A DNA stretch of 38,717 nucleotides, taken from Terriglobia bacterium. Its GTDB lineage: Bacteria; Acidobacteriota; Terriglobia; Terriglobales; Acidobacteriaceae. Below, piece after piece: positions 24,316 through 33,490 of this stretch. Below the pieces are notes generated by a model. It was not told where the DNA came from. It worked only from the letters and a program-made list of their open reading frames with translations, and searched no databases. The translations under genes were made by a program, and so were the position numbers. Each line of letters starts with the position of its first letter. Position 1 is the stretch's first letter. Location: NCBI GenBank assembly GCA_021324365.1, contig JAJPJE010000124.1:1-38717 (forward strand), read 5' to 3'.

Positions 24316-24411
24316 GGCTAACCCACAGAGGAACGAAAAACTAACGCGAGATCCATAAAAGAGAACCGCGGGTGAGGGTGCCCACGCCACTAAAGTTTCC
24401 AGTCGAAATCC

Positions 24412-25698
24412 CTAGCTCACCGCTACCGGGCTCAATGCTTTCGCTCGGCGCTCCGCGTAAAGCGGGAACTGGTCGGCCAGTTCGTGCACCTGCCGACGGA
24501 TGCGCGCAAGGTACTGTGCATCACTACGGTGGTCCAGCGCATCTGCGATCCAACGGCCAATCTGTCGAAATTCTGATTCCTTCATGCCACGCGTTGTCAG
24601 CGCCGGAGAGCCCAGCCGAATGCCGCTCGGCTTCATTGGAGGATTGGTGTCGAACGGAATGGCGTTTTTATTAACGGTGATAGCGGCCTCGCCAAGCGCT
24701 TTTTCCGCTTCGCTGCCCAGCATGCCCTTGGAGAAGACGTCCACCAGCATGACATGCGTATCCGTGCCGCCGGAAACAATGCGGTAACCTTCGGCCTGCA
24801 TGGTCTCTGCAAGCACCTTCGCATTGGCGACCACCTGCCGCGCATAGTCTTTGAATTCCGGCTGCAAAGCCTCAAGAAAACAGACAGCCTTCGCCGCAAT
24901 GATATGAACGAGTGGTCCACCCTGATCTCCGGGAAAGACCGTCTTATCGATAGCCTGCGCGAAATCCTGCTTGCTGAGAATAAGCCCGGCGCGCGGGCCG
25001 CGCAGCGTCTTGTGGGTCGTCGAAGTCACGATCTGCGCATGTGGTACCGGCGAGGGATGGACGGCTCCTGCCACCAGGCCGGCAAAATGCGCCATGTCGA
25101 CCATGTAGATCGCGCCCACTTTATCAGCGATCTGGCGCATGCGCGCGAAATCGATAATGCGCGCGTAAGCGCTGCCGCCGCCAATGATCAGCTTGGGGTG
25201 CTCACGCTCGGCGATCTGTTCCAACTCGTCATAGTCGATCGTCTCCGTATCGCGCGTTACGCCGTAAGGTACTATGCGGTACATTTTGCCGGAAAAGTTC
25301 AACGGGTGGCCGTGCGTGAGATGTCCGCCGTGAGCGAGATTCAATCCCAGGACCGTGTCACCCGGCTTCAGCACTGAGCCCAGCGCTTCCATATTTGCCG
25401 TCGATCCCGAGTGCGGTTGCACATTGGCATGCTCGGCGCCAAAGAGCTGCTTAGCGCGATCGCGCGCCAGGTTCTCGACAACATCGGCAAACTCGCAGCC
25501 GCCGTAATACCGCTTGCCCGGGTAGCCTTCCGCATACTTGTTCGTGAACACGGAACCCATGGCTTCGAGCACTGCTTCACTGACAAAGTTCTCGGACGCG
25601 ATCAACTCGAGCCCCTCATGCTGGCGGCGCTCTTCGTTGGCTATGGCATTCGCTACTTCTGGATCAACTTCAGACAATGGAAGGGACATACGATTCAT
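24412..25698 (-). CDS. glyA: Serine hydroxymethyltransferase
   Basis: GlyA interconverts serine and glycine with tetrahydrofolate and supplies one-carbon units. The 428-residue protein has [47 protein letters not shown], and the PLP lysine K230 in [11 protein letters not shown], then [10 protein letters not shown]-like [12 protein letters not shown] and a C-terminal [13 protein letters not shown]. The ATG at 25698 gives [12 protein letters not shown]; a second ATG at 25689 is possible. Neither has a good ribosome site. rpiB ends 43 bases upstream on the same strand, so rpiB-glyA is probably one transcript. Confidence 0.97.
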   Translation of the reverse strand: MNRMSLPLSEVDPEVANAIANEERRQHEGLELIASENFVSEAVLEAMGSVFTNKYAEGYPGKRYYGGCEFADVVENLARDRAKQLFGAEHANVQPHSGSTANMEALGSVLKPGDTVLGLNLAHGGHLTHGHPLNFSGKMYRIVPYGVTRDTETIDYDELEQIAEREHPKLIIGGGSAYARIIDFARMRQIADKVGAIYMVDMAHFAGLVAGAVHPSPVPHAQIVTSTTHKTLRGPRAGLILSKQDFAQAIDKTVFPGDQGGPLVHIIAAKAVCFLEALQPEFKDYARQVVANAKVLAETMQAEGYRIVSGGTDTHVMLVDVFSKGMLGSEAEKALGEAAITVNKNAIPFDTNPPMKPSGIRLGSPALTTRGMKESEFRQIGRWIADALDHRSDAQYLARIRRQVHELADQFPLYAERRAKALSPVAVS

Positions 25699-25741
25699 GG
25701 GGGATTCTCGTTTTCTCAGTCTATCAGTTCGTCTGTGTGCT

Positions 25742-26209
25742 TCAACTCGTACGATTGGCGGGAGCTGTTTCAAGTTTTTCGATGTCACTCATCTTTCCCA
25801 CTCGGCGTGCATGGCGGCCACCGAGAAAAGGCGTTTTCAGCCAGACATCGACTATGTTTATAGCCAGATCGGAGCCCGTAACGCGGGCGCCTAAAGTCAG
25901 CACGTTAGCATCATTGTGTTCGCGGCTAAGCTGCGCATCGATTTCGCTGACGGCTCGCGCTGCGCGGATACCTGGAACTTTATTTGCCGCCATCGACATG
26001 CCAATGCCGGTACCACAGACCAGAATGCCGAGATCAGCCCAGCCTCCGACGACGTCTTCGGTGACTTTCAGTGCGTAATCGGGATAATCGCACGATTCAG
26101 GCGAGTCCGTCCCCTTATCGAGGACGTCTACTCCCCGGCTTTGCAGATGATCCCTGATTTTCTGCTTGAGTTCAAAACCGGCATGATCGGCCCCAATGGC
26201 GATCTTCAT
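25742..26209 (-). CDS. rpiB: Ribose-5-phosphate isomerase B
   Basis: RpiB interconverts ribose 5-phosphate and ribulose 5-phosphate. The 155-residue protein opens [15 protein letters not shown] with the D8-H9 pair and has the catalytic C65 in [15 protein letters not shown], followed by [15 protein letters not shown]. These are the RpiB signatures; in LacA/AlsB relatives this cysteine differs. The C-terminal [19 protein letters not shown] is also typical. Downstream is glyA; the rpiB-glyA order is common in bacteria. Confidence 0.96.
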   Translation of the reverse strand: MKIAIGADHAGFELKQKIRDHLQSRGVDVLDKGTDSPESCDYPDYALKVTEDVVGGWADLGILVCGTGIGMSMAANKVPGIRAARAVSEIDAQLSREHNDANVLTLGARVTGSDLAINIVDVWLKTPFLGGRHARRVGKMSDIEKLETAPANRTS

Positions 26210-26308
26210 AGACCTATTTTACGACTTCAGGATGGTTTCACCACAGAAGAGGCAGAGGACGCAGGAGTATGGCAAACCTGCCACGAGCCCAAAACTAATA
26301 ACTTGTGC

Positions 26309-26343
26309 CCCAGGTTCGCGTCCTTCTTGGACGCTAACCTGGG
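26309..26343. repeat. Long intergenic hairpin
   Basis: CCCAGGTTCGCGTCC (26309-26323) and GGACGCTAACCTGGG (26329-26343) pair over 14 of 15 positions around the loop ttctt. No T-run follows on either strand. It sits in the 152-base gap between a small exported-protein gene and rpiB. Directly before it, 26235-26265 carries a degenerate CCACAGAGGCAGAGG stretch. It may be a dispersed repeat or an RNA-stability hairpin. Confidence 0.5.
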
Positions 26344-26361
26344 ACTGACCTTGATGTTCCC

Positions 26362-26661
26362 TTACTTCCCGTTCGCCTGACCAGAAACGACTGGCTTCAT
26401 ATTGGGCGACTGTTTTTGTGAATGTTTGTTATCAAAGTTAATACCTGCTCTTACCTCTTCAATTGCCTCGTTGGTAGCGCCCAAAGCTTTAGCGCGATGG
26501 CCGCCCTTGTCACGCTCGGCAGCTTGAAGTTCAGCCTTGGCGGCCTCAAGATGCTCCAGGGCTTTGCGCATGTGCGGCTGATTTTCTGCAAACATGCTGG
26601 GGCTCATCATTACGGCGGCCAGCGCGAACACAAGGATTCCCGAATACTTTTTCAAATTCAT
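26362..26661 (-). CDS. Small exported helical protein
   Basis: A 99-residue protein with signal peptide (MNLKKYSGILVFALAAVMMS, then FAENQP). The mature part is a predicted helical hairpin: MRKALEHLEAAKAELQAAERDKGGHRAKAL, then TNEAIEEVRAGINFDNKH. The helix pattern with Ala at core positions resembles short periplasmic four-helix or coiled-coil proteins; no named family is certain. GGAGG six bases before the ATG is a strong ribosome site. It is divergent from the enoyl-CoA hydratase gene. The Gln/Asn/Lys-rich tail is probably disordered. Confidence 0.85.
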   Translation of the reverse strand: MNLKKYSGILVFALAAVMMSPSMFAENQPHMRKALEHLEAAKAELQAAERDKGGHRAKALGATNEAIEEVRAGINFDNKHSQKQSPNMKPVVSGQANGK

Positions 26662-26851
26662 GTATTTCCTCCATTGCTAGGTTAGGGCGTGGCGGAATTC
26701 TGCAACAGGTCAGCCCGTTGCAAAAGAGGATTTTCGCCAAAGCACCAGCAATGCCAACGTACATGTACTGTCAGCCAGCGCAAACTATTGTTGGCAGGCA
26801 TCTTTCCATCCGATAATGCGCGAGGAAGATCTTGCCGTCAGGGAGGCCGAG

Positions 26852-27646
26852 GTGAGCGCAGCCGGCACGGAGACACAGAAAGTCTACAAATACATACAGT
26901 TCGATGCTTCGACCTTCGTAGCCCGAGTCACGCTGAACCACCCCCAATACAACGTTCTGACCGTCCCAATGATGGCTGAATTGGCGGAGGCCATCGAAAG
27001 CCTGAATGGCCGGGGCGACATTAAGTGCATCTTACTGCAATCATCGCAGAAGACCTTTTCCGCCGGTATTTCCCTTGAAGACTCCCGTCCCGAGCGCGTC
27101 TTCCAGACCCTCGACGCGTTCACGCGCGTATTCACCGCAATCAGTGAGATTTCGAAGCCAATGATTGTCGCAGTCGACGGTCCCGCTATCGGCGCCGGCT
27201 CAGAACTTGTCGCTTTTGGCGATGTCATCATCGCCACTCCTAATGCGCGTTTCGCGCAACCGGAAGTGAAAATGGGCGTTTTTCCGCCATTTGCAGCCGT
27301 CATGCTTCCGCAATTAATCGGTCCGAAAAAGTCCTACGAGCTGATTCTTACCGGGCAGGCGATCTCGGCCGAAGAGGGTTTCGCGCTCGGCTTCATCAAT
27401 CGCGTAGTAGCTGAGAAGGATCTCGACAAGGCGCTGGAAGAGGTGATTGCCCGTATCGGCGAATTCAGCGCACCCGTGCTCGAAATGACCAAGAAAGTCA
27501 TCAGCACGACAATGGGCCTGCCGCTCGAGGCCGCCATGAAGAAATCCCAAAGCCTCTACCTGAATCAGTTAATGGATCTAGAGGACGCACAGGAAGGGCT
27601 CCGGGCGGTACTCGAGAAGAGAAAACCAGTCTGGAAGAACCGATAA
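26852..27646 (+). CDS. Enoyl-CoA hydratase/isomerase family protein
   Basis: A crotonase-fold enzyme of 264 residues from the GTG at 26852. Oxyanion-hole and catalytic regions are visible: KTFSAGISLED, then GPAIGAGSELVAFGDVIIA with E118, and ARFAQPEVKMGVFPPFA with E138. Both acidic residues used by hydratases are kept. The PEVKMGVFPP segment, in place of the common G.PGAGGTQR, resembles cyclohexa-1,5-dienecarbonyl-CoA hydratases of anaerobic aromatic degradation, but no other such genes are nearby, so the substrate is open. The GTG has GGGAGG five bases upstream, whereas the ATG at 26816 has no site and would add 12 residues. It converges on fabG. Confidence 0.9.
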   Translation: MSAAGTETQKVYKYIQFDASTFVARVTLNHPQYNVLTVPMMAELAEAIESLNGRGDIKCILLQSSQKTFSAGISLEDSRPERVFQTLDAFTRVFTAISEISKPMIVAVDGPAIGAGSELVAFGDVIIATPNARFAQPEVKMGVFPPFAAVMLPQLIGPKKSYELILTGQAISAEEGFALGFINRVVAEKDLDKALEEVIARIGEFSAPVLEMTKKVISTTMGLPLEAAMKKSQSLYLNQLMDLEDAQEGLRAVLEKRKPVWKNR

Positions 27647-27672
27647 CGTTGAATCCCGTGCCGGTGGCGGAT

Positions 27673-28419
27673 TTACCCCATCAGCATACCGCCGTTCACG
27701 TTCAGCACGTGCCCGGTGATGTAGGAGGCGTCCTCCGACGCGAGAAACGCCACCGCTTTCGCGACCTCCACATCCCGGCCGGGGCGCCCGAGCGGGATCA
27801 TGGTTTCCACTTTATTCTTGAGCTCTGCTGGTAAATCGGCAGTCATGGCAGTCTCAATAAAACCGGGAGCCACAGCATTTACCGTAATATTTCGCGAAGC
27901 CACTTCGCGTGCGAGGGCCATCGTCAGACCGATCAACCCAGCTTTTGAAGCTGCATAATTCGCCTGCCCAATCTGCCCCATCTGGCCGAATACGCTGGTG
28001 ATATTCACAATCCGTCCCCAGCGCTGTTTCATCATCGAACTGAGAACCGCCTGGACGCACAAGTACGCGCTGGTAAGATTCGTATGAATAACGCTGTCCC
28101 AGTCGGACCTCTTCATTCGCAGCACCAGTTGATCGTGGGTGATTCCGGCGTTGTTCACGAGAATGTCGAGCTTTCCCAGTTGCGCGATTGCCGCCTTAAT
28201 TGCGGCCTTTATCTCCTCTTCGTTACCGACGTCCATCTTGAAAACGGCTGCGTTGCCGCCAGCCCCGGTAATCTCGCTACAAACTTCCGCCAGCTTCTGC
28301 TCGTTTCGTGCAGCCAGCGCCACCACAGCACCGCGGCTGGCGAGTTCCAACGCGCAGGCGCGTCCAATGCCCTGCGATGCACCTGTCACTAATGCGATAT
28401 GCCCCTGCAAATCAGCCAT
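27673..28419 (-). CDS. fabG: 3-oxoacyl-[acyl-carrier-protein] reductase
   Basis: A 248-residue short-chain dehydrogenase. It has the NADPH-binding TGASQGIGR at 12-20, ILVNNAG at 86-92, and the catalytic S142, Y155 and K159 (NYAASKAG), with ITVNAVAPGFIETAMT and a C-terminal SYITGHVLNVNGGMLMG. This arrangement and length fit FabG of fatty acid synthesis closely. The start ATG at 28419 has CGGAG eight bases upstream. A TATAAT lies 28 bases before the start. acpS is 4 kb away on the same strand; no acpP or fabF is adjacent. A different substrate within the SDR family cannot be excluded. Confidence 0.9.
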   Translation of the reverse strand: MADLQGHIALVTGASQGIGRACALELASRGAVVALAARNEQKLAEVCSEITGAGGNAAVFKMDVGNEEEIKAAIKAAIAQLGKLDILVNNAGITHDQLVLRMKRSDWDSVIHTNLTSAYLCVQAVLSSMMKQRWGRIVNITSVFGQMGQIGQANYAASKAGLIGLTMALAREVASRNITVNAVAPGFIETAMTADLPAELKNKVETMIPLGRPGRDVEVAKAVAFLASEDASYITGHVLNVNGGMLMG

Positions 28420-28446
28420 GAATGACTCCGTTTTGATGAACTTGGA

Positions 28447-28452
28447 ATTATA
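28447..28452 (-). promoter_or_regulatory. fabG: Consensus -10 element upstream of fabG
   Basis: TATAAT, read on the minus strand, is a perfect -10 hexamer 28 bases before the fabG ATG. I see no convincing -35 at 16-18 bases. It suggests fabG has its own promoter in the 69-base gap after the MCE gene. Confidence 0.4.
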
Positions 28453-28488
28453 CGGGCCAGCCAGCGAGAAGCTCTCTAGGCCGCCAGC

Positions 28489-29562
28489 TTAGAAGATCTT
28501 CATTCTGATCGTGAGGTACTTCTTCGGGTCCTGGCGGATGGCCTTTATCAGGTTGCGCGTCTCGATCAGCATCTGATCGGCGTTCGTATACAGCGATGGA
28601 TCCTTAATAAACCTGCCTGCCGTGCCCTGGCCGGACTGGATCTCATCCATGATCAGCGAGAGCTTGGTGATGCTGTTATCCAGCTTTCTAGCAAACTCTT
28701 CGTCCTTTGCCAGCTTGCCAAGCGCGCCTTTGCCCGAATTCATCTCCGCAGTAAGCTGGTTAAGGTTCGCGACAGTCTGGTTCGCATTGTTATACAAACT
28801 GGGATCTTTGATCAGTTTGCCCACGGAACCCTGGCCGTTGTTAATCTGATCGATGATGTTATTCAATTTGTCTACCGACGCATTCGCTTTTTGATACAGT
28901 TCGTCACTTACGACCAGTTTGCCGATGGTGCCCTGTCCGCTACTGATCTCATTCACCATGGTTTGAACTTCGGTCAATGTCGAATTCAGCCGGTTATAGA
29001 GGGACTGGTCATAAATCAGATGGCCGATAGAGCCCTGTCCACTCTCAATAAAGCTCACGATACGATCAATCCGTCGCACGAGAGTATCGATGTTCTGCAG
29101 GCTCGACTGGCTGGCGCGGACCACGTCCATGATGTCCGGTGTATCGCGAATCCTTAGCGTATCCCCATTCTCTACCGGTGGGCCGGTGGCGTGCGTACGG
29201 TCGATATCGATATAGGCTTCGCCCAGCACCCCTACACTCGCAATGCTGGATACGGCATCTCTGGGAATGCCCACTGCGGTTTTTTTGTTCACCTTCATCG
29301 AGATTTGAACGGGGGTCAGTCCGTGGTCCGGAACAACTCGGACGTCACTCACATTGCCAACCGTTACTCCCTGCAATGCGACCGGGGCGCCGACACGAAT
29401 GCCGCCGGCATTATCGAAATACGACTTAATAACAATCTTGGGAGTAAAGAAGCCGCCTGTGCCAGTCATTAGAAAGATGAGAACAGCCAGAACAATGACG
29501 GCGAAGATCACCGTCAATCCAACTCTCAACTGCGCCCATTGCACCTGGCGTTGACTAGGCAA
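28489..29562 (-). CDS. MlaD/MCE-domain lipid-transport protein with five 34-residue repeats
   Basis: A 357-residue protein with one N-terminal membrane helix (about 13-33), an MCE domain at about 42-125 (GIRVGAPVALQGVTVGNV, VGVLGEAYIDI) and a long C-terminal region. MCE proteins form hexameric rings that carry lipids between membranes; MlaD is the typical periplasmic part of an ABC system. From 170 on there are five units with motif SGQG-T/S-x-G-K-L at 175, 209, 243, 277 and 311, each 34 residues apart. These probably form a helical tube or needle extending from the ring. TTG at 29562 is supported by AGGAG four bases upstream. No MlaE or MlaF gene is in the window. Confidence 0.9.
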   Translation of the reverse strand: MPSQRQVQWAQLRVGLTVIFAVIVLAVLIFLMTGTGGFFTPKIVIKSYFDNAGGIRVGAPVALQGVTVGNVSDVRVVPDHGLTPVQISMKVNKKTAVGIPRDAVSSIASVGVLGEAYIDIDRTHATGPPVENGDTLRIRDTPDIMDVVRASQSSLQNIDTLVRRIDRIVSFIESGQGSIGHLIYDQSLYNRLNSTLTEVQTMVNEISSGQGTIGKLVVSDELYQKANASVDKLNNIIDQINNGQGSVGKLIKDPSLYNNANQTVANLNQLTAEMNSGKGALGKLAKDEEFARKLDNSITKLSLIMDEIQSGQGTAGRFIKDPSLYTNADQMLIETRNLIKAIRQDPKKYLTIRMKIF

Positions 29563-29694
29563 CTGGCTCCTCTGAGTGCATGTAGTGCTTCCCTGCCTGC
29601 GATTCTATCGTCTCAAATACGCGGTTCACCCACTTTATGGGGAGAGCCGAATCATAGCAAATGGAGTGCTATCAGTCAGCACTGCCGCTGTTCT

Positions 29695-32076
29695 TTACGC
29701 GCTCCGCAGCCGTGGCAACAGCAATAGCGCAAGTACATAAGCGAAAGCAGCACCTTCGAGTGTGACCATCAATCCGAATTGGATCGCAACTGTCATCGCC
29801 AGTACCGAACCCAGAACGCTGGATGCTGCGTTCATCGCCCATGCCCACTCCACCAGATTATCCTGAGCGCGCCACTCGCAGAGCAACCGCAGTCCGCTGG
29901 GAAAAGGCATGCCCATCGCAAAACCCAGAGGGATCAACACAGCGCCGCTGACCACCAGCTTCAGTGTGAACGGAATACCAACGAACGCATGAAGTACCGG
30001 TGAGAGTCCAAACGAGCACGCGCTGAGCAGGACGACGACGGCTATTAACGCCTTCCAGACGTGGCTTGGATCTGGGAACCAGTGCCGCGAGGCGAAACTG
30101 CCGGCCCCACTGGAAAGCAGCATGAGAAACACGACTACCGTCATCGCATAGATGGGATGGCCAAGGAACAGCACCAATCGTTGGATCATCGTGATCTCAA
30201 GCCCAATGTAGCCTAATCCGATCGCCACAAAATAGAGAAGCGGAAGCCACCGCCGAGTACCGGATGGCACTCGCACAGCAAGTAGCGGCAATATCAAAAA
30301 TGCCAAAACTGCGAAGACGGAAATCAGCAGAAGCATGAGCAACACCAGAACGCCCATGTTTACCTTCCAATCGATCGCGGTGCTATTTCCAAAACCGAGC
30401 AACTGGCTTGGCTTCAAGGTAAAGAAGAAAAAGGGAGCATTGTCGTACACCGGTTCGACGTTGTATGCGTATCCGGCAGCAAAGTCTTCCGGGTTCTGCG
30501 ACCAGATGAGATCGCGAAAGGACTTCGCTCCCTGAGGCTCCGGTCCTACGGTGGTGGCGAGCGAAGGCATGTATAAAGGAATCAGATTGGGATAGCGTGC
30601 CAGATGCGCACTCACCGCCAGTTCTTCGTCGTCGGTGAAAGGCGTCTTTTTGGCTAGAACAGTCACAGGACGCCCGTCGACGTCGAGTGCTCCGTCGGAA
30701 ATAATGATGAAGTTCTTGCGAAGGTCGCCTCCACCAAGAGCACGCATCGCCTGCGACACCACCCGCAGCGCCTCACGAGGATTCTTGAACTCCCAACGCG
30801 TAATCGCGATGAAACCGTTCCGCCGGAGATGCGCGAAGTACTCACGAAACGCTTCCACGGTATAGAGATTGTTCTCGCTCAGAGCGAATGCCCCGGCGGC
30901 AGTGGACGCCCAGGTATCTACAAGGGTCATCTGCAAGACGTCGAATTGTTGCGATGCGTTGCGCACCCAGGAGCGGCCGTCACTGACCTGAATGTGCACG
31001 TTAGGCCGCTCATATAGGCCGTACGAGTAATCCCGATAGCGCTCGCGCATGATCTTGGTAGCGATAATGGGATTAATCTCGATGCCGGTAACGCTTGGGC
31101 TGCCGTTCACAACAGCACGGAGCACATCGACACCGCCACCGGGGCCGATAATGGCGTACTCACCTTTCGGGCGCAGGATATTCGCAACCGACGGGGCTGC
31201 CGACATCAGGTTCTTTTGGTATGCGCTGCCTTTAAAGGGCTGATTAGGATCAAGCGCCATGATGTAAGTGGAGGCATCGGCATCAATGACGATTACCTTT
31301 GCTCCGCCCTGATTGTCGACCTCGACACGCGAAATGGCGTTCCAGCGTGCATATTCTACCCACGGCTTATCGCGGCGCATGCCCTTTGCGTAAACGATAT
31401 CGATGAGGCGCCCGGAATAGTTCGTCCCCACCAGTAAAACAAAAATCAGCACTAGCCCGCCCGCGATCTGGCGCGCGCGCTTCGAGTCTGCCCAGATCAG
31501 TGCTGAGCAGGCAAAGGAGATTGCGGCGGTCAACACCGTATTGGGGCCGCCGACGAAGTCCAGTAGCGGCACGATCACCAGGCACGCAGCCGCCCCGCCC
31601 ACGAGGTCAGCGGCATAGAGCTGCGAAATACGCTGCGTCTCACGCGCAAATAGGATCGAGAAAAACAGTCCAGTACAAAAGAATGGCAGTGATGAAACGA
31701 GATAAATGACCGTCAGTCGAAGCAGGTTCGCGGAGGTCAGATGCAGTTCAACTGGTGTGTGGAGGTCGATTTCGAGCACGATCAGCAGGAGCACCGAACT
31801 GGTGATCCCAACTGCGCTGCCAAGCTGGCGAATGCTCCATTGCGACAGGCGCTGCCTGAACACGTAAGCGAATACACCGCCCGCGCCGAGGCCGAGCAAG
31901 GCGATCGAGATCGCCAGGAACGCAAAATGATAGAAGAGGACGACGGAAAATAGTCGGGTGAGAGAAAGCTCGAGAAGCAAGCTGGCGAGGCTCATCAGAA
32001 GAACGCCCCCGAGCAGTGTCTTGCCGCTTTGCTGTGCGGGCGCTACGACTTCCGGCACCAGCGTAGTTTGCCCCAT
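29695..32076 (-). CDS. Large membrane protein with spermidine-synthase-like domain
   Basis: A 793-residue protein. Residues about 20-220 hold six or so membrane helices. A soluble domain at about 235-520 resembles spermidine synthase/methyltransferase: YAIIGPGGGVDVLRAVV (SAM-type loop at 310-315), TGIEINP, IQVSDGRSWV and LVDTWASTAAGAFALSEN. A second group of about six helices follows from about 570 to the end. Such fusions are common in Acidobacteriota and related phyla and are annotated as spermidine synthase family, yet their substrate is unknown. Whether the catalytic Asp of aminopropyl transfer is kept is not clear from reading. AGGAGA seven bases before ATG supports the start. Confidence 0.88.
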   Translation of the reverse strand: MGQTTLVPEVVAPAQQSGKTLLGGVLLMSLASLLLELSLTRLFSVVLFYHFAFLAISIALLGLGAGGVFAYVFRQRLSQWSIRQLGSAVGITSSVLLLIVLEIDLHTPVELHLTSANLLRLTVIYLVSSLPFFCTGLFFSILFARETQRISQLYAADLVGGAAACLVIVPLLDFVGGPNTVLTAAISFACSALIWADSKRARQIAGGLVLIFVLLVGTNYSGRLIDIVYAKGMRRDKPWVEYARWNAISRVEVDNQGGAKVIVIDADASTYIMALDPNQPFKGSAYQKNLMSAAPSVANILRPKGEYAIIGPGGGVDVLRAVVNGSPSVTGIEINPIIATKIMRERYRDYSYGLYERPNVHIQVSDGRSWVRNASQQFDVLQMTLVDTWASTAAGAFALSENNLYTVEAFREYFAHLRRNGFIAITRWEFKNPREALRVVSQAMRALGGGDLRKNFIIISDGALDVDGRPVTVLAKKTPFTDDEELAVSAHLARYPNLIPLYMPSLATTVGPEPQGAKSFRDLIWSQNPEDFAAGYAYNVEPVYDNAPFFFFTLKPSQLLGFGNSTAIDWKVNMGVLVLLMLLLISVFAVLAFLILPLLAVRVPSGTRRWLPLLYFVAIGLGYIGLEITMIQRLVLFLGHPIYAMTVVVFLMLLSSGAGSFASRHWFPDPSHVWKALIAVVVLLSACSFGLSPVLHAFVGIPFTLKLVVSGAVLIPLGFAMGMPFPSGLRLLCEWRAQDNLVEWAWAMNAASSVLGSVLAMTVAIQFGLMVTLEGAAFAYVLALLLLPRLRSA

Positions 32077-32231
32077 TTAATTCTCCTGAAAACCCATATC
32101 AGATTTCGTCTTCACGTGTTGCCGGAAAGCGATGTGAGCTTTATGCGAACAGCTCACCTGCCCGAAACGGTCACGTGCCCTAAGTTGTTTCTGAAACGAG
32201 AAACCTGAAACAGGGAAAACGACTTCGAAAG

Positions 32232-32609
32232 CTAATCTTCCAGAATCACCTGCGCTATTGCATGCTGGGCTGTGTGTGAAAGCGAAAGCGAAGCCCGCCG
32301 CATACCCATACGGTCGGCAATCTTTCCGGCTACGCCGGAAAAGACGATCGTAGGCCGTCCACCGGCGGCGCGCTGTACCTCGAAGTCATGCCACGTAATT
32401 CCGCCACGCCATCCGGTTCCAATAGCCTTCATCGCGGCTTCCTTTGCGGCGAAGCGCACAGCAAACCGCTCGTCAGCATTCGCTTTGGATTCGCAGTAAC
32501 GAATCTCGGCATCAGTGAAGATGCGCGTTGTAAACCGGACGCCGAACCGTTCGATGCTCGCGCTGATCCGCGGCACTTCCACAATATCGATGCCTGTTCC
32601 AATGATCAT
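32232..32609 (-). CDS. acpS: Holo-[acyl-carrier-protein] synthase
   Basis: AcpS attaches 4'-phosphopantetheine from CoA to acyl carrier protein. The 125-residue protein has the two signature parts: IIGTGIDIVEVPRI with D8, and RFAAKEAAMKAIGTG with E57, which bind magnesium and CoA. The end, SLSHTAQHAIAQVILED, is also typical. It starts at ATG 32609, 31 bases after the stop of the holin-like gene, so the two are probably cotranscribed. The gap after it to the spermidine-synthase-like gene (32077-32231) holds AT-richer spacer sequence with gaaac/gtttc repeats. Confidence 0.96.
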   Translation of the reverse strand: MIIGTGIDIVEVPRISASIERFGVRFTTRIFTDAEIRYCESKANADERFAVRFAAKEAAMKAIGTGWRGGITWHDFEVQRAAGGRPTIVFSGVAGKIADRMGMRRASLSLSHTAQHAIAQVILED

Positions 32610-32640
32610 TCTGACGATCTTGGCGATCCGCCTTATGTTA

Positions 32641-32994
32641 TCAGCGGTCTCGCGCCGGCTCGCGAACTAGTTTTTTCAGCACAAGATTGACGAGCATCAG
32701 AACGACTGCTCCCAGGAATGCTGCCCAGAATGTATCGATGCGGAAGCCAGGAACGAACCAGGTCGCCAGGCGTAACATGAGGGCGTTCACAACCAGCCAG
32801 AAGATTCCCAAAGTCAGAATTGCCAGGGGAAAAGTGACAATCTTCAGGAAAAATCCTAGAGTCGCGTTGATCAGACCGATTACCAACGCTGCAATCAGGG
32901 CCGCAATGAATCCGCCAACATGAAACCCGGGAACCACATAGGCCACGATCATCAGGGAGAGGGCACTCAACAGCCAGTTGAGCAGGAGTCTCAT
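32641..32994 (-). CDS. Phage-holin-4-2-type (PF04020) four-TM membrane protein
   Basis: A 117-residue protein with four hydrophobic helices (LLLNWLLSALSLMIVAYVV, GGFIAALIAALVIGLINATL, VTFPLAILTLGIFWLVVNAL and WAAFLGAVVLMLVNLVLKKL) and the family features VPGFHVGGF and WFVPGFRIDTF. It belongs to the family named after a phage holin, but most members are chromosomal with no phage context, as here. Function is unknown. The C-terminus is basic. It is upstream of acpS on the same strand. Confidence 0.9.
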   Translation of the reverse strand: MRLLLNWLLSALSLMIVAYVVPGFHVGGFIAALIAALVIGLINATLGFFLKIVTFPLAILTLGIFWLVVNALMLRLATWFVPGFRIDTFWAAFLGAVVLMLVNLVLKKLVREPARDR

Positions 32995-33052
32995 GTTTGC
33001 TTCCTGGTTGAAACGTTCTCACCAAAGGGGTCGGACTCGACCGCCCACCGAC

Positions 33053-33418
33053 TTACTGCCGTGTTAAGTCGACCCGCAGATTGATGGTCGGATTCTTGCG
33101 CGAATCGAACTGGCTCAGCGTCTTCGGATCGCTCTTATGCCCCTTGTAGTCGGCATATACCTGGTAATCGACGTCAGGCGATAGATTCGTGAAGCGGTAG
33201 TTGCCGCTCTTATCGGCAATATACGTGTGCACACTCTGTGTAGAGTTGTTCTTTAAATACACGATCGCGTCCGGCAAGGGCGCGCTGGTATCGGAATTCA
33301 TGACCTGGCCGACAAGAATGCGCAGATTCGCGTTAGGATCCTTCTTTTCCGCAAAGGCGGCAGCATTCACGAGACAAAGCAACCAGATGAGCAGGGCGAT
33401 AGTTTTCCCGGATTTCAA
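33053..33418 (-). CDS. Exported carboxypeptidase-regulatory-like (beta-sandwich) protein
   Basis: A 121-residue protein. From the TTG at 33418 it has a compact signal peptide (KSGKTIALLIWLLCLVNAAAFA) and a mature beta-sandwich domain like the carboxypeptidase regulatory domain: LVGQVMNSDTSAPLPDAIVYL, then SGNYRFTNLSPDVDYQVYADY and a final INLRVDL. GGGAGGGG five bases before that TTG decides the start; the ATG at 33466 adds 16 residues before the signal peptide. The domain type mediates binding rather than catalysis. The adjacent upstream gene encodes a protein with the same plan, suggesting duplication. Confidence 0.85.
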   Translation of the reverse strand: MKSGKTIALLIWLLCLVNAAAFAEKKDPNANLRILVGQVMNSDTSAPLPDAIVYLKNNSTQSVHTYIADKSGNYRFTNLSPDVDYQVYADYKGHKSDPKTLSQFDSRKNPTINLRVDLTRQ

Positions 33419-33490
33419 CGAAACCCCTCCCGCGGGACCGATTGGCACAGTCGGCGCTATCTGCATTTTAGCTCTGCTTGGCTCTGCGAA

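Noticed and set aside
32641-32994. Possible prophage remnant because of the holin family name
   Set aside because: PF04020-type proteins are mostly chromosomal and no other phage gene, attachment site or integrase is nearby.
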